Counted from the first letter of the stretch, positions 1-10,145 are shown. The stretch: DNA of 64,000 nucleotides from Phyllobacterium trifolii (GCF_014192095.1 NZ_JACHXN010000002.1:248001-312000); one strand, 5' to 3'. Translations and numbers: made by a program. The notes: a model not told the origin generated them from the sequence alone.

Positions 1-1585
1 TGGTATAGCGCGTGACGAAATCCCTGAGCACGCCGGCATCTTTGTCAACTTGCCAGAAATCCTTGTTCTTGTTCGGACTGATAGCCTGCGAAAGGCCTGT
101 CCCCACCGGATCGCAGAAGACCAGGTCCGTCTGGTCGAGCAGTGTCTCGGCATTTTCGGCCTTGTCAAATTGCTGTGGTTTCGTGCTCTTGTATTTTTCG
201 GGTATTTCCGGAGCATTGGATATCAGACGCTGCGGCGCCCAAGATCCAAGGTGCAGCCAGATCGAGGCTGAGCCCGGGCCCCCATTGTAGAAAAAAGTCA
301 CCGGACGCTTCTCTTTCGGCAGATCTTCGCGCGTATAGGAGGTATAGAAAATCGAGGCCTTCGCGACCCGCATTTCTTTGGACTCGCTTTTTGGCGCATA
401 GGCAATGAGGTGCCCGGCCCTGGCCGTGAACCATACTGTTTTTCCGCGGATGGACATCGAATGCCGCTTTACGGAGGATATCTCGTTGACCACTGAAGAT
501 TCGAGCGATGATTTCGCTAAATCAGCGATCTTGGACGCCATATAAGTGTTCGGATCCTCAAGCTCATAATCCTCCGGCGCGTAGAGCTTGTAGGCTTCTT
601 CGTCCTTGCCGGCGCGGGTAAAGAGCGCCGCCACGGATTTGACCGGCGCGAACTCCTTCAATTTGCCCGCTGCCTCGATGGTCTTGCCATCCTTGACGAA
701 AGCCTCGACGGCACGAAGCGATGCGCCTTCCGCCGTCAGACCTGCGGCATCGAGGATCTTTGCCGCCTCGGCAAACCGTCCGGTCTCGATCAAACCATCG
801 CTGCGGATATGCGCTGCTTCGAGTTTTGCTGCCCTTGCATCCTCGATCGCAGCGTTCTTCAGCGTCTCGAGCCGTGCAAGCTCTGTCTTGGCCGTCTCGA
901 TCTTCCCGCCCGTACCCTCATATGTGGCCAGCTCATCCATCGCCAGCTTGATCTTGCCTGGGTTTGCCGTATCTCTCGGATCCCCCATCAGATCGGCAAG
1001 CTCGTCTTTTCGGACCTTCAGTTCATCGTCGGCAAGCTTGATCAATCCCGGCTTCGTCTGGTCTCCTTCAACTCCCTTCAGTTCGTCCCGGCGCTTTTCC
1101 AGATCGTCGCGCTCGCCTTTGAGCCCCGCAATTTCGCCCGGATCACCGTCCTTGACGCCCGCGAGACCATCGCGCGTCTTCTCCAGACCAGCGATTTCCC
1201 GGTTCAGTGTCTCGATCCTGCCGTTCGGCCCCTCGAGGCCGGCAAGTTCGTCCCGCCGGTCTTTGAGCGTCGTGCTCGCCGTTTCGACTTCCCCGGTCTT
1301 GGCAGCCGCCTCGACGAGCAGCCCGGCCAGTTGTTCTTCACCCTGCTGGATTTTGGCGGCAAGCGCCGCATCTGCCTGTTCAGTTTGGGTGAGTTTGGTT
1401 CCGGCGGCAGTCAAAGCAGTGGTCTTTTGACCGATCTCTGCGTTGAGCCCATCGAGCTTCGCCTGTGCCGCGGCAGTCTCGGCATCGAACGTACTCGTAG
1501 CTGTTGTGGAGGAATCGGAAGAATCGGAACCATTGCAAGCGCTGAGGCCGAGCGCTGCGAAAAGCAGCAAAAAGCGAAAATTCAT
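1..1585 (-). CDS. S10 serine carboxypeptidase-like lipoprotein with coiled-coil N-terminus (partial, 3' end off window)
   Basis: This reading frame is open from an ATG at 1585 down to the left edge, about 528 codons, so it has no stop in the window. The first residues form a lipoprotein signal with lipobox LSAC (Cys17). Residues about 30-225 are a Lys/Glu/Leu-rich coiled-coil with degenerate repeats of the type RDELAGLEG...PGKI. From about residue 400 the protein looks like peptidase family S10 (COG2939): TFFYNGGPGSASIW carries the oxyanion-hole NGGPGS motif, and DQTDLVFCDPVGTGLSQA and WQVDKDAGVLRDF are typical S10 blocks. The catalytic Ser, Asp and His motifs would lie beyond the edge. It should be membrane-anchored and face the periplasm. 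It is divergent from hrpB. The S10 assignment is firm; substrate and activity are unknown. Confidence 0.85.
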   Translation of the reverse strand, partial: MNFRFLLLFAALGLSACNGSDSSDSSTTATSTFDAETAAAQAKLDGLNAEIGQKTTALTAAGTKLTQTEQADAALAAKIQQGEEQLAGLLVEAAAKTGEVETASTTLKDRRDELAGLEGPNGRIETLNREIAGLEKTRDGLAGVKDGDPGEIAGLKGERDDLEKRRDELKGVEGDQTKPGLIKLADDELKVRKDELADLMGDPRDTANPGKIKLAMDELATYEGTGGKIETAKTELARLETLKNAAIEDARAAKLEAAHIRSDGLIETGRFAEAAKILDAAGLTAEGASLRAVEAFVKDGKTIEAAGKLKEFAPVKSVAALFTRAGKDEEAYKLYAPEDYELEDPNTYMASKIADLAKSSLESSVVNEISSVKRHSMSIRGKTVWFTARAGHLIAYAPKSESKEMRVAKASIFYTSYTREDLPKEKRPVTFFYNGGPGSASIWLHLGSWAPQRLISNAPEIPEKYKSTKPQQFDKAENAETLLDQTDLVFCDPVGTGLSQAISPNKNKDFWQVDKDAGVLRDFVTRYT

Positions 1586-1716
1586 AAGTGCAAAATCCTG
1601 ATTACAATTGCTTACAACCCTTTCAAAATTTGCTGCGCTGCACAATTCGCCTAAAGTTTAATCAGACAAGAAAAATGCCCTTATGCGTGCATTTCATGAA
1701 GTGCACACAGTTATTG

Positions 1717-4248
1717 ATGACCAATGATCTCGAAAAAGCTGCTGGACTTGCCGGCAGGAACCCTGTCAAAACGCCACACTATTGCAATGCCGGACACAAT
1801 GCCTTGATCGACCTGCCTGCCCTTCCCGTCACCGAAATCTTTCCGGCGCTCGATGTTGCGCTGACCAATGGCAATGCTGGCGTCCTTGTCGCTCCGCCCG
1901 GTGCCGGCAAGACAACCCTCGTTCCGCTGCACTTGCTCGGTGCATCGTGGCGCAAGGACCGCACGATCATCCTCCTCGAACCACGCCGCCTTGCCGCGCG
2001 CGCCGCCGCCAGCCGCATGGCGAGCCTCATGGGCGAGGAGGTCGGCGCAACCGTCGGCTATCGTATGCGGCTTGAAAACAAGGTCTCGGCGAGAACGCGC
2101 ATCCTCGTTGTCACCGAAGGCGTTTTCGCCCGAATGATCCTCGACGATCCCGACCTGAAAGACATCGCCGCTGTCCTATTCGATGAATTTCACGAGCGCA
2201 GCCTCGACGCGGATTTCGGCCTTGCGCTGGCGCTCGATGTGCAGGCGGCCTTGCGACCGGACTTGAAGCTCCTTGTCATGTCGGCAACACTCGACGGCGC
2301 GCGGGTTGGAAAACTGCTGGGCGATGCGCCGGTGCTGGAAAGCAAGGGGCGCTCCTTTCCCATCGATATCCGATATCGGGAACGCAAACCGGACGAGCGG
2401 ATCGAAGATGCCATGGCCAGGGCCATCCGCGATACGCTCGCCGACGAGACCGGTAGCATCCTCGCCTTCCTGCCGGGCCAGCGCGAGATCGAACGCACCG
2501 CCGAAGCGCTGCAAGGACGCGTGCCCGCCGACGTCATGATCGTGCCGCTTTACGGTGCGCTGGAGGGTCGCGATCAGGACGCGGCGATCAAGCCGCCACC
2601 TCCCGGCAAACGCAAGGTGGTGCTTGCTACCTCCATCGCCGAAACCTCGATCACTATCGATGGCGTACGCGTTGTCATCGACAGCGGCTTGGCGCGACTG
2701 CCGAAATTCGAACCCGCCACCGGATTGACTCGTCTGGAAACCGTGCGTGCTTCCCGTGCGGCAGTCGATCAGCGAGCCGGGCGCGCCGGGCGAACGGAGC
2801 CCGGCATCGCACTGCGCCTCTGGCGAGCCGAACAGACGGCGGCGCTGGAAGCCTTCGCCCCGCCGGAAATCCTCGAAGCGGATTTGACCGGCCTCGTGCT
2901 CGATTGTGCCGCCTGGGGTGTTGCCGATCCGGCGAGCCTTGCCTTTCTCGACGCGCCGCCGGCCCCTGCAATCAAGGAAGCCAGGGCGCTTCTGGAAAAT
3001 CTCGGAGCGCTGGAAAGCAATCGCGTCACGCCCATGGGCGACGCGATGCGGAAGTTGGCTTTGCCTGCGCGCCTTGCCCATATGGTGCTGACCGCGCGCG
3101 AACGCGGGCAGGCATACCGAGCAGCCGAACTTGCCGTCCTCCTTACCGAGCGCGGGCTTGGCGGCAATGATATTGATCTCGATGTGCGTCTTTCGCGCTT
3201 CCAGCGCGAACGCGGCGATCGTGCAACGCGGGCGCGTGGGTTGGCAAAGCGATTAGCGGGAAATGGCGGCGCTGCGCCTGAACCCGACAGTGTCGGCCGT
3301 CTGCTCATCGGGGCCTACCCCGACCGGATCGCCAAGGCGCGCGGCAATGGCCAGTTCACCCTTGCCAACGGGCGCGGCGGCGAGGTCGATCCAGCCACTT
3401 CGCTGGCGAAGTCGCCATGGCTGGTCGTTGCCGATCTTGCAGGCCGGGCAGGCCGTGCGCGCATCCTTGCCGCTGCGGAGGTGACGGAAGCGGAAATCCG
3501 CGATGCCTTGGCCAATCGCATCGTCAGCGGGCGGCAGGTGACCTACGATCCGACCCGCAACGCCCTGCAGGCACGCGATGCCACCCGCATCGGCGCGATT
3601 GCATTGTCCGAAAAGACGCTACCAGCACCTACAGGCGAGGAGGCTGATCTTGGCGTCATCGCCGCCATCCGCGCGCATGGTCCGGGCATTCTGCCATGGT
3701 CGAAGGAAGCGACGATCCTGCGCCGCCGGCTCGCCTGGCTGCATCAGGGGCTCGGTTCACCTTGGCCGGCGATGGACGACGATGCTCTCATCGCGTCGCT
3801 GGACGATTGGCTGTTGCCCTTCCTCAAGGGCTCTGCCCAGTTAAGCCAAATCCCCGGCCATGTGCTTGTCGAGGGGCTGCGCTCTGCTGTTCCCTTTGAT
3901 CTCCAACGCAAGATCGACACTCTCGCACCGACCCATTTCGAAGTGCCGACCGGCTCGAATATCCCGATCCGTTACGATGAAGGGGAACCGGTGCTGAGCG
4001 TACGCGTGCAGGAGCTCTTCGGTCTCGGCATGCATCCCGCCATTGCCGGTGATACCATCCCGCTCCTGCTTGAACTCCTGTCGCCCGCACATCGCCCGAT
4101 CCAGATCACACGCGATCTTCCCGGCTTCTGGAAAGGCTCATGGGCGGATGTGCGCAGCGACATGCGCGGCCGCTATCCGAGGCATGTCTGGCCGGAGGAT
4201 CCAGCAAATGCATCGCCGACCGCCAGGGCAAAACCTCGGGGGACTTGA
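1717..4248 (+). CDS. hrpB: ATP-dependent helicase HrpB
   Basis: DEAH-family RNA-helicase-like protein of the HrpB type (about 840 residues, usual for the family). Visible motifs are Walker A APPGAGKTT, motif II LFDEFHERS (the DEFH variant usual in HrpB), motif III SATL, FLPGQREIER, TSIAETSITIDGVRVVIDSG and the arginine-finger block QRAGRAGR, followed by the HrpB C-terminal domain. The start is uncertain: the frame is open upstream to 1588, with ATGs at 1675 and 1717 and a TTG at 1804, and homology proper begins near 1804 (LIDLPALPVTEIFPAL). No clear Shine-Dalgarno decides between them; I chose 1717. The cellular role of bacterial HrpB is poorly defined; E. coli HrpB is non-essential. Confidence 0.9.
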   Translation: MTNDLEKAAGLAGRNPVKTPHYCNAGHNALIDLPALPVTEIFPALDVALTNGNAGVLVAPPGAGKTTLVPLHLLGASWRKDRTIILLEPRRLAARAAASRMASLMGEEVGATVGYRMRLENKVSARTRILVVTEGVFARMILDDPDLKDIAAVLFDEFHERSLDADFGLALALDVQAALRPDLKLLVMSATLDGARVGKLLGDAPVLESKGRSFPIDIRYRERKPDERIEDAMARAIRDTLADETGSILAFLPGQREIERTAEALQGRVPADVMIVPLYGALEGRDQDAAIKPPPPGKRKVVLATSIAETSITIDGVRVVIDSGLARLPKFEPATGLTRLETVRASRAAVDQRAGRAGRTEPGIALRLWRAEQTAALEAFAPPEILEADLTGLVLDCAAWGVADPASLAFLDAPPAPAIKEARALLENLGALESNRVTPMGDAMRKLALPARLAHMVLTARERGQAYRAAELAVLLTERGLGGNDIDLDVRLSRFQRERGDRATRARGLAKRLAGNGGAAPEPDSVGRLLIGAYPDRIAKARGNGQFTLANGRGGEVDPATSLAKSPWLVVADLAGRAGRARILAAAEVTEAEIRDALANRIVSGRQVTYDPTRNALQARDATRIGAIALSEKTLPAPTGEEADLGVIAAIRAHGPGILPWSKEATILRRRLAWLHQGLGSPWPAMDDDALIASLDDWLLPFLKGSAQLSQIPGHVLVEGLRSAVPFDLQRKIDTLAPTHFEVPTGSNIPIRYDEGEPVLSVRVQELFGLGMHPAIAGDTIPLLLELLSPAHRPIQITRDLPGFWKGSWADVRSDMRGRYPRHVWPEDPANASPTARAKPRGT

Positions 4249-4263
4249 AGGCCGCAGCCTTGA

Positions 4264-4352
4264 CCCTCCCCCTTGTGGGGAGGGAGGCTGCGCAGCAGCA
4301 GGGAGGGGCCCCCTCCCCGTCGCTTCGCTCCGCCCCCTCCCCACAAGGGGTA
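4264..4352. repeat. Intergenic palindromic repeat, copy 1
   Basis: GC-rich inverted repeat between hrpB and actS. The outer arms are CCCCCTTGTGGGGAGGG and CCCTCCCCACAAGGGG; the inner segments GGCTGCGCAGCAGCAGGGAG and CCCCTCCCCGTCGCTTCGC are shared with the copy at 14739-14853. It would fold into a long cruciform or RNA hairpin and may act as a terminator or processing site. It resembles the short mosaic palindromic elements common in rhizobial intergenic regions, but I do not assign it to a named family. Confidence 0.8.
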
Positions 4353-4424
4353 AGGCGGCAACGCTGCTGCCTCCCCAAAAACTCCACAATTCCCTTTGCA
4401 CTCCGTTTGTTCTAAAGCTCCCGC

Positions 4425-5723
4425 ATGGTTCAGGATTTCGGCATACGCTCATCTTATCTGTCGCGGCGGCTTCGGCTGACGACGCTCATTCGCCTGCGCT
4501 GGCTTGCCGTTGCTGGCCAGAGCATCGCGGTGCTTTTCGTGGCGCTCTATCTCAAATTCCCCTTCCCGGTCAGCATCTGTTTCGCGATGATCGCCTGTTC
4601 GGCGTGGCTGAACCTCCTGATGTCGTTCCGCTATCCGATCAACCACCGGCTCGAGCCGCGCGCGGCGGTCACAGTCCTCGCCTTCGATATCCTGCAGGTG
4701 GCGGGTCTCCTTTATATGACCGGCGGACTGCAGAACCCCTTCGCGGTACTGATGATCGTCCCGGTGATCATTTCTGCCACCTCGCTGCCAGCCTATTCGA
4801 CCATAGCGCTCGGCCTTCTCGTCACCATCTGCGCCACAGTGCTTGCCAACGTCTACCTGCCGCTGCCCTGGTATGAGGGCCAGAGCATGCAACTTCCCTT
4901 CGTGCTCATTGCCGGCGTCTGGTGTTCGGTGGTCTCCGCCCTCGCCTTCACCGCCGTCTATGCCTATCGCGTCGCAGAAGAGGCGCGCCTCCTCGCCGAT
5001 GCGCTTACTGCGACGGAGCTGATCCTGCAGCGCGAGCAACATCTCTCCGCACTGGACGGGCTTGCCGCCGCCGCTGCGCATGAACTCGGCACACCGCTTG
5101 CGACGATTGCCCTCGTCGCCAAGGAAATGGAGCGGAGCCTGAAACAGGATGACCGTTTTGCCGAAGACATCGAGCTTCTGCGTTCGCAGACCGACCGCTG
5201 CCGCGAGATTCTGAAGCGGCTTACCAGCCTGTCCTCGACCAGCGAAGAACACATGTCGCGGTTGAAGATCTCCTCGCTCATCGAGGAAGTCATCGAGCCC
5301 AACCGCAACTTCGGTATCAATATCGTGGTGAAGAAGCTGAGGGGCGAAGGTGTCGAGCCGATCATCCGGCGTAATCCCGGCATCATCTACGGGCTGGGCA
5401 ATCTGGTCGAGAACGCGATTGATTTTGCCAGGGCGACAATCGAGGTCAGCTGGGGCTGGACCGACAGGACCGTGGAGATCATCGTCAGCGACGATGGCCA
5501 AGGTTTTGCCGCCGAAATTCTTGACCGGATCGGCGAGCCCTACACCACCGGCCGCGACCGCGAAATCAATGAACATGGCGGCGGGCTCGGGCTCGGCCTG
5601 TTCATCGCCAAGACGCTTTTGGAGCGTTCGGGCGCGACGATTACCTTCCGCAATCGCAACGATCCGGGACAGGGTGCGGAGGTCATCGTGAGCTGGCCGC
5701 GCAATCAACTCGCTGCCGATTGA
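4425..5723 (+). CDS. actS: Redox-responsive sensor histidine kinase ActS/RegB/PrrB
   Basis: Membrane histidine kinase of the RegB/PrrB/ActS family, which senses quinone-pool redox state and phosphorylates ActR/RegA. The N-terminal half has about six hydrophobic helices and contains the family's quinone-binding heptapeptide GGLQNPF (residues about 100-106). The H-box is AAAHELGTPLATIAL with phospho-acceptor His219. Cys259 in DRCREIL matches the position of the redox-active cysteine of RegB. The ATP-binding blocks are GNLVENAIDFA, DDGQGF and GGGLGLGLFIAKTLLE. Its cognate regulator follows 71 bp downstream. In rhizobia and Brucella this pair controls acid tolerance and microoxic respiration. Confidence 0.95.
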   Translation: MVQDFGIRSSYLSRRLRLTTLIRLRWLAVAGQSIAVLFVALYLKFPFPVSICFAMIACSAWLNLLMSFRYPINHRLEPRAAVTVLAFDILQVAGLLYMTGGLQNPFAVLMIVPVIISATSLPAYSTIALGLLVTICATVLANVYLPLPWYEGQSMQLPFVLIAGVWCSVVSALAFTAVYAYRVAEEARLLADALTATELILQREQHLSALDGLAAAAAHELGTPLATIALVAKEMERSLKQDDRFAEDIELLRSQTDRCREILKRLTSLSSTSEEHMSRLKISSLIEEVIEPNRNFGINIVVKKLRGEGVEPIIRRNPGIIYGLGNLVENAIDFARATIEVSWGWTDRTVEIIVSDDGQGFAAEILDRIGEPYTTGRDREINEHGGGLGLGLFIAKTLLERSGATITFRNRNDPGQGAEVIVSWPRNQLAAD

Positions 5724-5794
5724 TAATCTTTGACTTTTTGTTCATTGCGAACCATTAACAACGAATAATATGAAAAAAAGAGCAGGAAACCCTG

Positions 5795-6358
5795 ATGGAA
5801 AACACGGATCAGGACGATATTGCAGCCATAGGCGGCGATCCGACACTTCTTCTTGTCGATGACGACAAGCCGTTCTTGCAGCGTCTTGCACGCGCCATGG
5901 AAACGCGAGGCTTCACCGTCGCCATTGCCGATTCGGTCGAGGCCGGACTTGCCAGCGTCAAGACCCACGCCCCGGCCTATGCGGTGGTCGATATGCGACT
6001 AGGCGATGGCAACGGCCTCGACATTATCGAGGCTATCCGCGCCCGGCGCGAAGACACGCGTGCTGTTATCCTTACCGGCTACGGCAACATCGCGACCGCG
6101 GTCAATGCGGTCAAACTCGGTGCCATCGATTACCTGTCGAAGCCAGCCGATGCTGATGAAGTCTTTGCGGCATTGACGCGGCGTTCCGGTGAAAAGGTCG
6201 CTCCGCCGGAGAATCCGATGTCGGCCGACAGGGTTCGTTGGGAACATATCCAGCGCGTCTACGAGATGTGCGACCGCAATGTTTCCGAAACGGCCCGCAG
6301 GCTCAACATGCACCGCCGTACGTTGCAGCGTATTCTGGCCAAACGAGCTCCGCGCTAG
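5795..6358 (+). CDS. actR: Response regulator ActR/RegA/PrrA
   Basis: The 187-residue partner of ActS. The receiver domain has the acidic pair in LLLVDDDKPF, phospho-acceptor Asp66 in VVDMRLGDGNG, Thr in ILTGYGNIATAV and Lys in YLSKPADADE. A short linker leads to a Fis-type helix-turn-helix (NVSETARRLNMHRRTLQRIL), which is nearly invariant in RegA/PrrA/ActR. It has no AAA+ domain. An AGGA motif about 7 nt before the ATG serves as ribosome-binding site. It ends 1 bp before the convergent mmcB stop codon. Confidence 0.95.
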   Translation: MENTDQDDIAAIGGDPTLLLVDDDKPFLQRLARAMETRGFTVAIADSVEAGLASVKTHAPAYAVVDMRLGDGNGLDIIEAIRARREDTRAVILTGYGNIATAVNAVKLGAIDYLSKPADADEVFAALTRRSGEKVAPPENPMSADRVRWEHIQRVYEMCDRNVSETARRLNMHRRTLQRILAKRAPR

Positions 6359-6359
6359 C

Positions 6360-6854
6360 CTACTCTACGTCTGTTTCAGGCAAGTCTATCCCCGACAGTT
6401 CGGCCAAAGTCATGCGCGCTGCACTGACGCGGGCAAACCGCAGCGTCATCGCCTTGCGGGTTGCGCTTGCGAGCTTGTGCTCCGGCGCATCGCGGATGAT
6501 CTCGGCGCCGTAGCCGTCCGAAAGAATGAACCCGCAATCTTCGGGGAAAATGTCCGCTGGAACACCCGGATGCGTGGCGAAGAACAACCGGTCGCAATGC
6601 GCGCGATAGATCGGCCATTTGCGATCCACTTTCCAGTCCTCGATCGAGGATTTGATCTCGACGATCCAGATCTCACCGCTGCGCGTCAATGCCACAAGGT
6701 CGGCGCGCCGGCCAGACGCCAAAGGCAATTCCGGCATCACCGCAAGCCCGAGTTCAAGAAAAAGCCGCTGCACACCGCGGCGCACCAGCATGGCGTTTTC
6801 CGATTGCCGCCCATCGATGAGCGGGCTTGTCTGACCCAGGCTGACTAGAGGCAT
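6360..6854 (-). CDS. mmcB: MmcB family DNA repair protein
   Basis: A 164-residue protein of the alphaproteobacterial MmcB family (COG5321). Its core looks like a PD-(D/E)XK nuclease fold: GRRADLVAL supplies the acidic residue and EIWIVEIKSS the E-x-K pair, followed by DWKVDRKWPIYRAHCDRLFFA. In Caulobacter, MmcB belongs to the damage-induced mutagenesis and mitomycin C resistance response. It stands alone here, convergent with actR. I see no obvious LexA box. Confidence 0.85.
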   Translation of the reverse strand: MPLVSLGQTSPLIDGRQSENAMLVRRGVQRLFLELGLAVMPELPLASGRRADLVALTRSGEIWIVEIKSSIEDWKVDRKWPIYRAHCDRLFFATHPGVPADIFPEDCGFILSDGYGAEIIRDAPEHKLASATRKAMTLRFARVSAARMTLAELSGIDLPETDVE

Positions 6855-6948
6855 GATCCGCAGAATATCGGCAAATTTGCAACCATGGCAAAAAAACTAC
6901 ACCGCCCGGTTGAGGATTGACAGGTTAACGAAAAACTTCGCTTTACGG

Positions 6949-6964
6949 TTAATCAGCCATTAAC
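6949..6964 (+). promoter_or_regulatory. CtrA-type full binding site TTAA-N7-TTAAC
   Basis: The sequence TTAATCAGCCATTAAC matches the full CtrA consensus TTAA-N7-TTAA(C) with no mismatch. It lies 65 bp before the ATG of the L,D-transpeptidase gene, in an AT-rich region that also holds GGTTAACG at about 6923. Position and perfect spacing suggest cell-cycle control of that gene. This is inferred from sequence only. Confidence 0.6.
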
Positions 6965-7028
6965 AATAATGGCGCTAGAGAGGCAACACAAGAAAACGCA
7001 CATAGATTCGCTTAACATTGGGGTGACC

Positions 7029-7646
7029 ATGCAACTCAAGACTATCGTCCTCGCAGTTGGGCTGATGGCTACAACTGCCTTGACCGGCTGTTCTACGATC
7101 GGTTTCAGCTATTCCACAGCCTCCTACAATTCCGTCGTCGACGCCGGCTACGTGATTCCCGCTGTTCCCCGCTCCAAGATCCCGCCACAGTATTTGCGCC
7201 AGCAAGTCAACTATGATGGCAGCGAGGCTCCGGGGACGATCATCGTCGATACGGGTACGAAATATCTCTATTATGTGCTCGGCGGCGGCAAAGCGATGCG
7301 CTACGGCATCGGCGTCGGCAAGCAGGGTTTCGAATGGCATGGTACCGCGCGCGTCGCGATGAAGCGCGAGTGGCCAACATGGACACCGCCGCGCGAGATG
7401 ATCCAGCGCCAGCCCAAGCTTGCGGAATTCCGCGACGGCATGGACCCGGGCATCACTAATCCGCTAGGCGCCCGCGCGCTTTACCTGTTCAACAAGGGTG
7501 GCGACACCGGTTACCGCCTGCATGGCACACCGGAATGGTGGTCGATCGGCAAGGCCATGTCTTCCGGCTGTATTCGCCTGATGAACCAGGACATCATGGA
7601 TCTTTATAACCGCGCGGAAGTCGGCGCCAAGGTCATCGTCAGATAA
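7029..7646 (+). CDS. L,D-transpeptidase (YkuD) lipoprotein
   Basis: A 205-residue periplasmic wall-crosslinking enzyme. The start at 7029 is preferred over 6969 because GGGGTG lies just upstream and it leads directly into a lipoprotein signal ending in the lipobox LTGC. The YkuD domain covers the C-terminal two thirds, with catalytic motif HGTPEWW...MSSGCIRL (His in HGT, Cys in SGCIR). L,D-transpeptidases make 3-3 peptidoglycan crosslinks or attach outer-membrane proteins to the wall, and are numerous in polar-growing Hyphomicrobiales. A CtrA-like box lies upstream and a hairpin follows the gene. Confidence 0.92.
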   Translation: MQLKTIVLAVGLMATTALTGCSTIGFSYSTASYNSVVDAGYVIPAVPRSKIPPQYLRQQVNYDGSEAPGTIIVDTGTKYLYYVLGGGKAMRYGIGVGKQGFEWHGTARVAMKREWPTWTPPREMIQRQPKLAEFRDGMDPGITNPLGARALYLFNKGGDTGYRLHGTPEWWSIGKAMSSGCIRLMNQDIMDLYNRAEVGAKVIVR

Positions 7647-7669
7647 TTTGCTGGCGCAGCAACGAGTCG

Positions 7670-7696
7670 AATAGGCCGCTTTCGAGCGGCCTTATT
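7670..7696. terminator. Bidirectional hairpin terminator between ldt and vapC
   Basis: The inverted repeat AATAGGCCGC / GCGGCCTTATT has a TTTCGA loop, with one bulged base. It sits between the convergent L,D-transpeptidase and vapC genes and overlaps the vapC stop codon at 7692-7694. It has A/T flanks on both sides and could serve both genes. Confidence 0.7.
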
Positions 7697-8105
7697 CGTT
7701 CCAGGGGTTGAAGATGGAAACTCCGGTGGATTGAAAGTCGGCCACATTGCGCGTGACGAGTGTCATCCCGTGAACAATTGCTGTTGCCGCAATAAATGAA
7801 TCCCGTTCCGCTTGGGGATTTGGAACATGCAAATGCGCACAACATTGTGCAACAGCACTATCTACCGCAAGAATTCGTTCTCTGAATTCAATGAGAACCC
7901 AACCGTTCAGCCAAGCGCGTAAAACCAGGCCTTGCTTTGCATCTCTGCGCTCCATCAGCAGGGTACCTAATTCGAGCTCGAAGACGGTGATCGAGGACAG
8001 AAAAAAATCGTTAAAATTATTCGCAGCCGCCCAAGCCAATACTTTTGGATCCGCCTTGTTTGCCCGGCGCATCTCTGAGAGAAAATTGGTATCCAGAATG
8101 AACAT
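7692..8105 (-). CDS. vapC: Type II toxin, PIN-domain ribonuclease VapC
   Basis: PIN-domain toxin of 137 residues. The acidic residues of the Mg-dependent RNase site are visible: Asp in FILDTNFLSEM, Glu in VFELELGTLL, Asp in ERDSFIAATA and Asp in TRNVADF. VapC toxins usually cleave tRNA or rRNA loops. The ATG at 8105 overlaps the antitoxin stop (TGATG), typical of a coupled pair; a TTG one codon upstream is an alternative start. The target RNA cannot be told from sequence. Confidence 0.88.
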   Translation of the reverse strand: MFILDTNFLSEMRRANKADPKVLAWAAANNFNDFFLSSITVFELELGTLLMERRDAKQGLVLRAWLNGWVLIEFRERILAVDSAVAQCCAHLHVPNPQAERDSFIAATAIVHGMTLVTRNVADFQSTGVSIFNPWNE

Positions 8106-8362
8106 CAAGAAAAATCAACAGGCTTGAAATGTATTTCCAGCTTTGGAAACTCGTAATCGAAATCTCCGTCATCACCTTGCTGGGCCAAGGCATCCGCAAG
8201 ACTTTTGCCTGTTCCTGTCAACTTTCTGTATTCTTCGATGCTCAAGAGAACGTGCGCAGGCCGGCCCCGATCCGTAATGAAAACAGGTCCGTCATTCGCT
8301 GCCTTTTTAGCCTCGCTGGCGTGCTGATTGAATTCTCTACTGGAGATTGTGGTAATACCCAT
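8105..8362 (-). CDS. Type II antitoxin, Phd/YefM family
   Basis: An 85-residue antitoxin. The N-terminal Phd/YefM DNA-binding domain is clear (TTISSREFNQHASEAKKAA and PVFITDRGRPAHVLLSIEEY). The acidic, flexible C-terminus (GDDGDFDYEFPKLEIHF) should wrap the toxin. GGAGG precedes the ATG. It is the first gene of the pair and probably represses its own promoter; a palindrome lies 17 bp upstream. A Phd-like antitoxin with a PIN toxin is a common mixed pairing. Confidence 0.88.
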   Translation of the reverse strand: MGITTISSREFNQHASEAKKAANDGPVFITDRGRPAHVLLSIEEYRKLTGTGKSLADALAQQGDDGDFDYEFPKLEIHFKPVDFS

Positions 8363-8378
8363 GAAGCCTCCTTTTTGT

Positions 8379-8396
8379 TGTAGATATGTTACTACA
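8379..8396 (-). promoter_or_regulatory. Candidate toxin-antitoxin autoregulatory operator
   Basis: Interrupted palindrome TGTAG-N8-CTACA just upstream of the antitoxin gene. Read on the minus strand it overlaps AT-rich sequence suited to a -10 element. Phd/YefM antitoxins commonly bind such sites as dimers. No second copy is seen. Confidence 0.5.
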
Positions 8397-8501
8397 TTCT
8401 CCTATCCCCTTCAAGCTTTGGAATTTCATAGTGCCTTCGAAATTCTGTCGTGTTGACCTGATACACGACCGGCCCATAGATTGTCGCAGACGCTTAAGTG
8501 A

Positions 8502-10145
<1,644 letters not shown>

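Noticed and set aside
606-1654. Long open frames on the plus strand at the left end
   Set aside because: They are antisense to the lipobox/S10 frame, and their products are Ser/Ala/Arg-rich low-complexity sequences with no recognisable domain.
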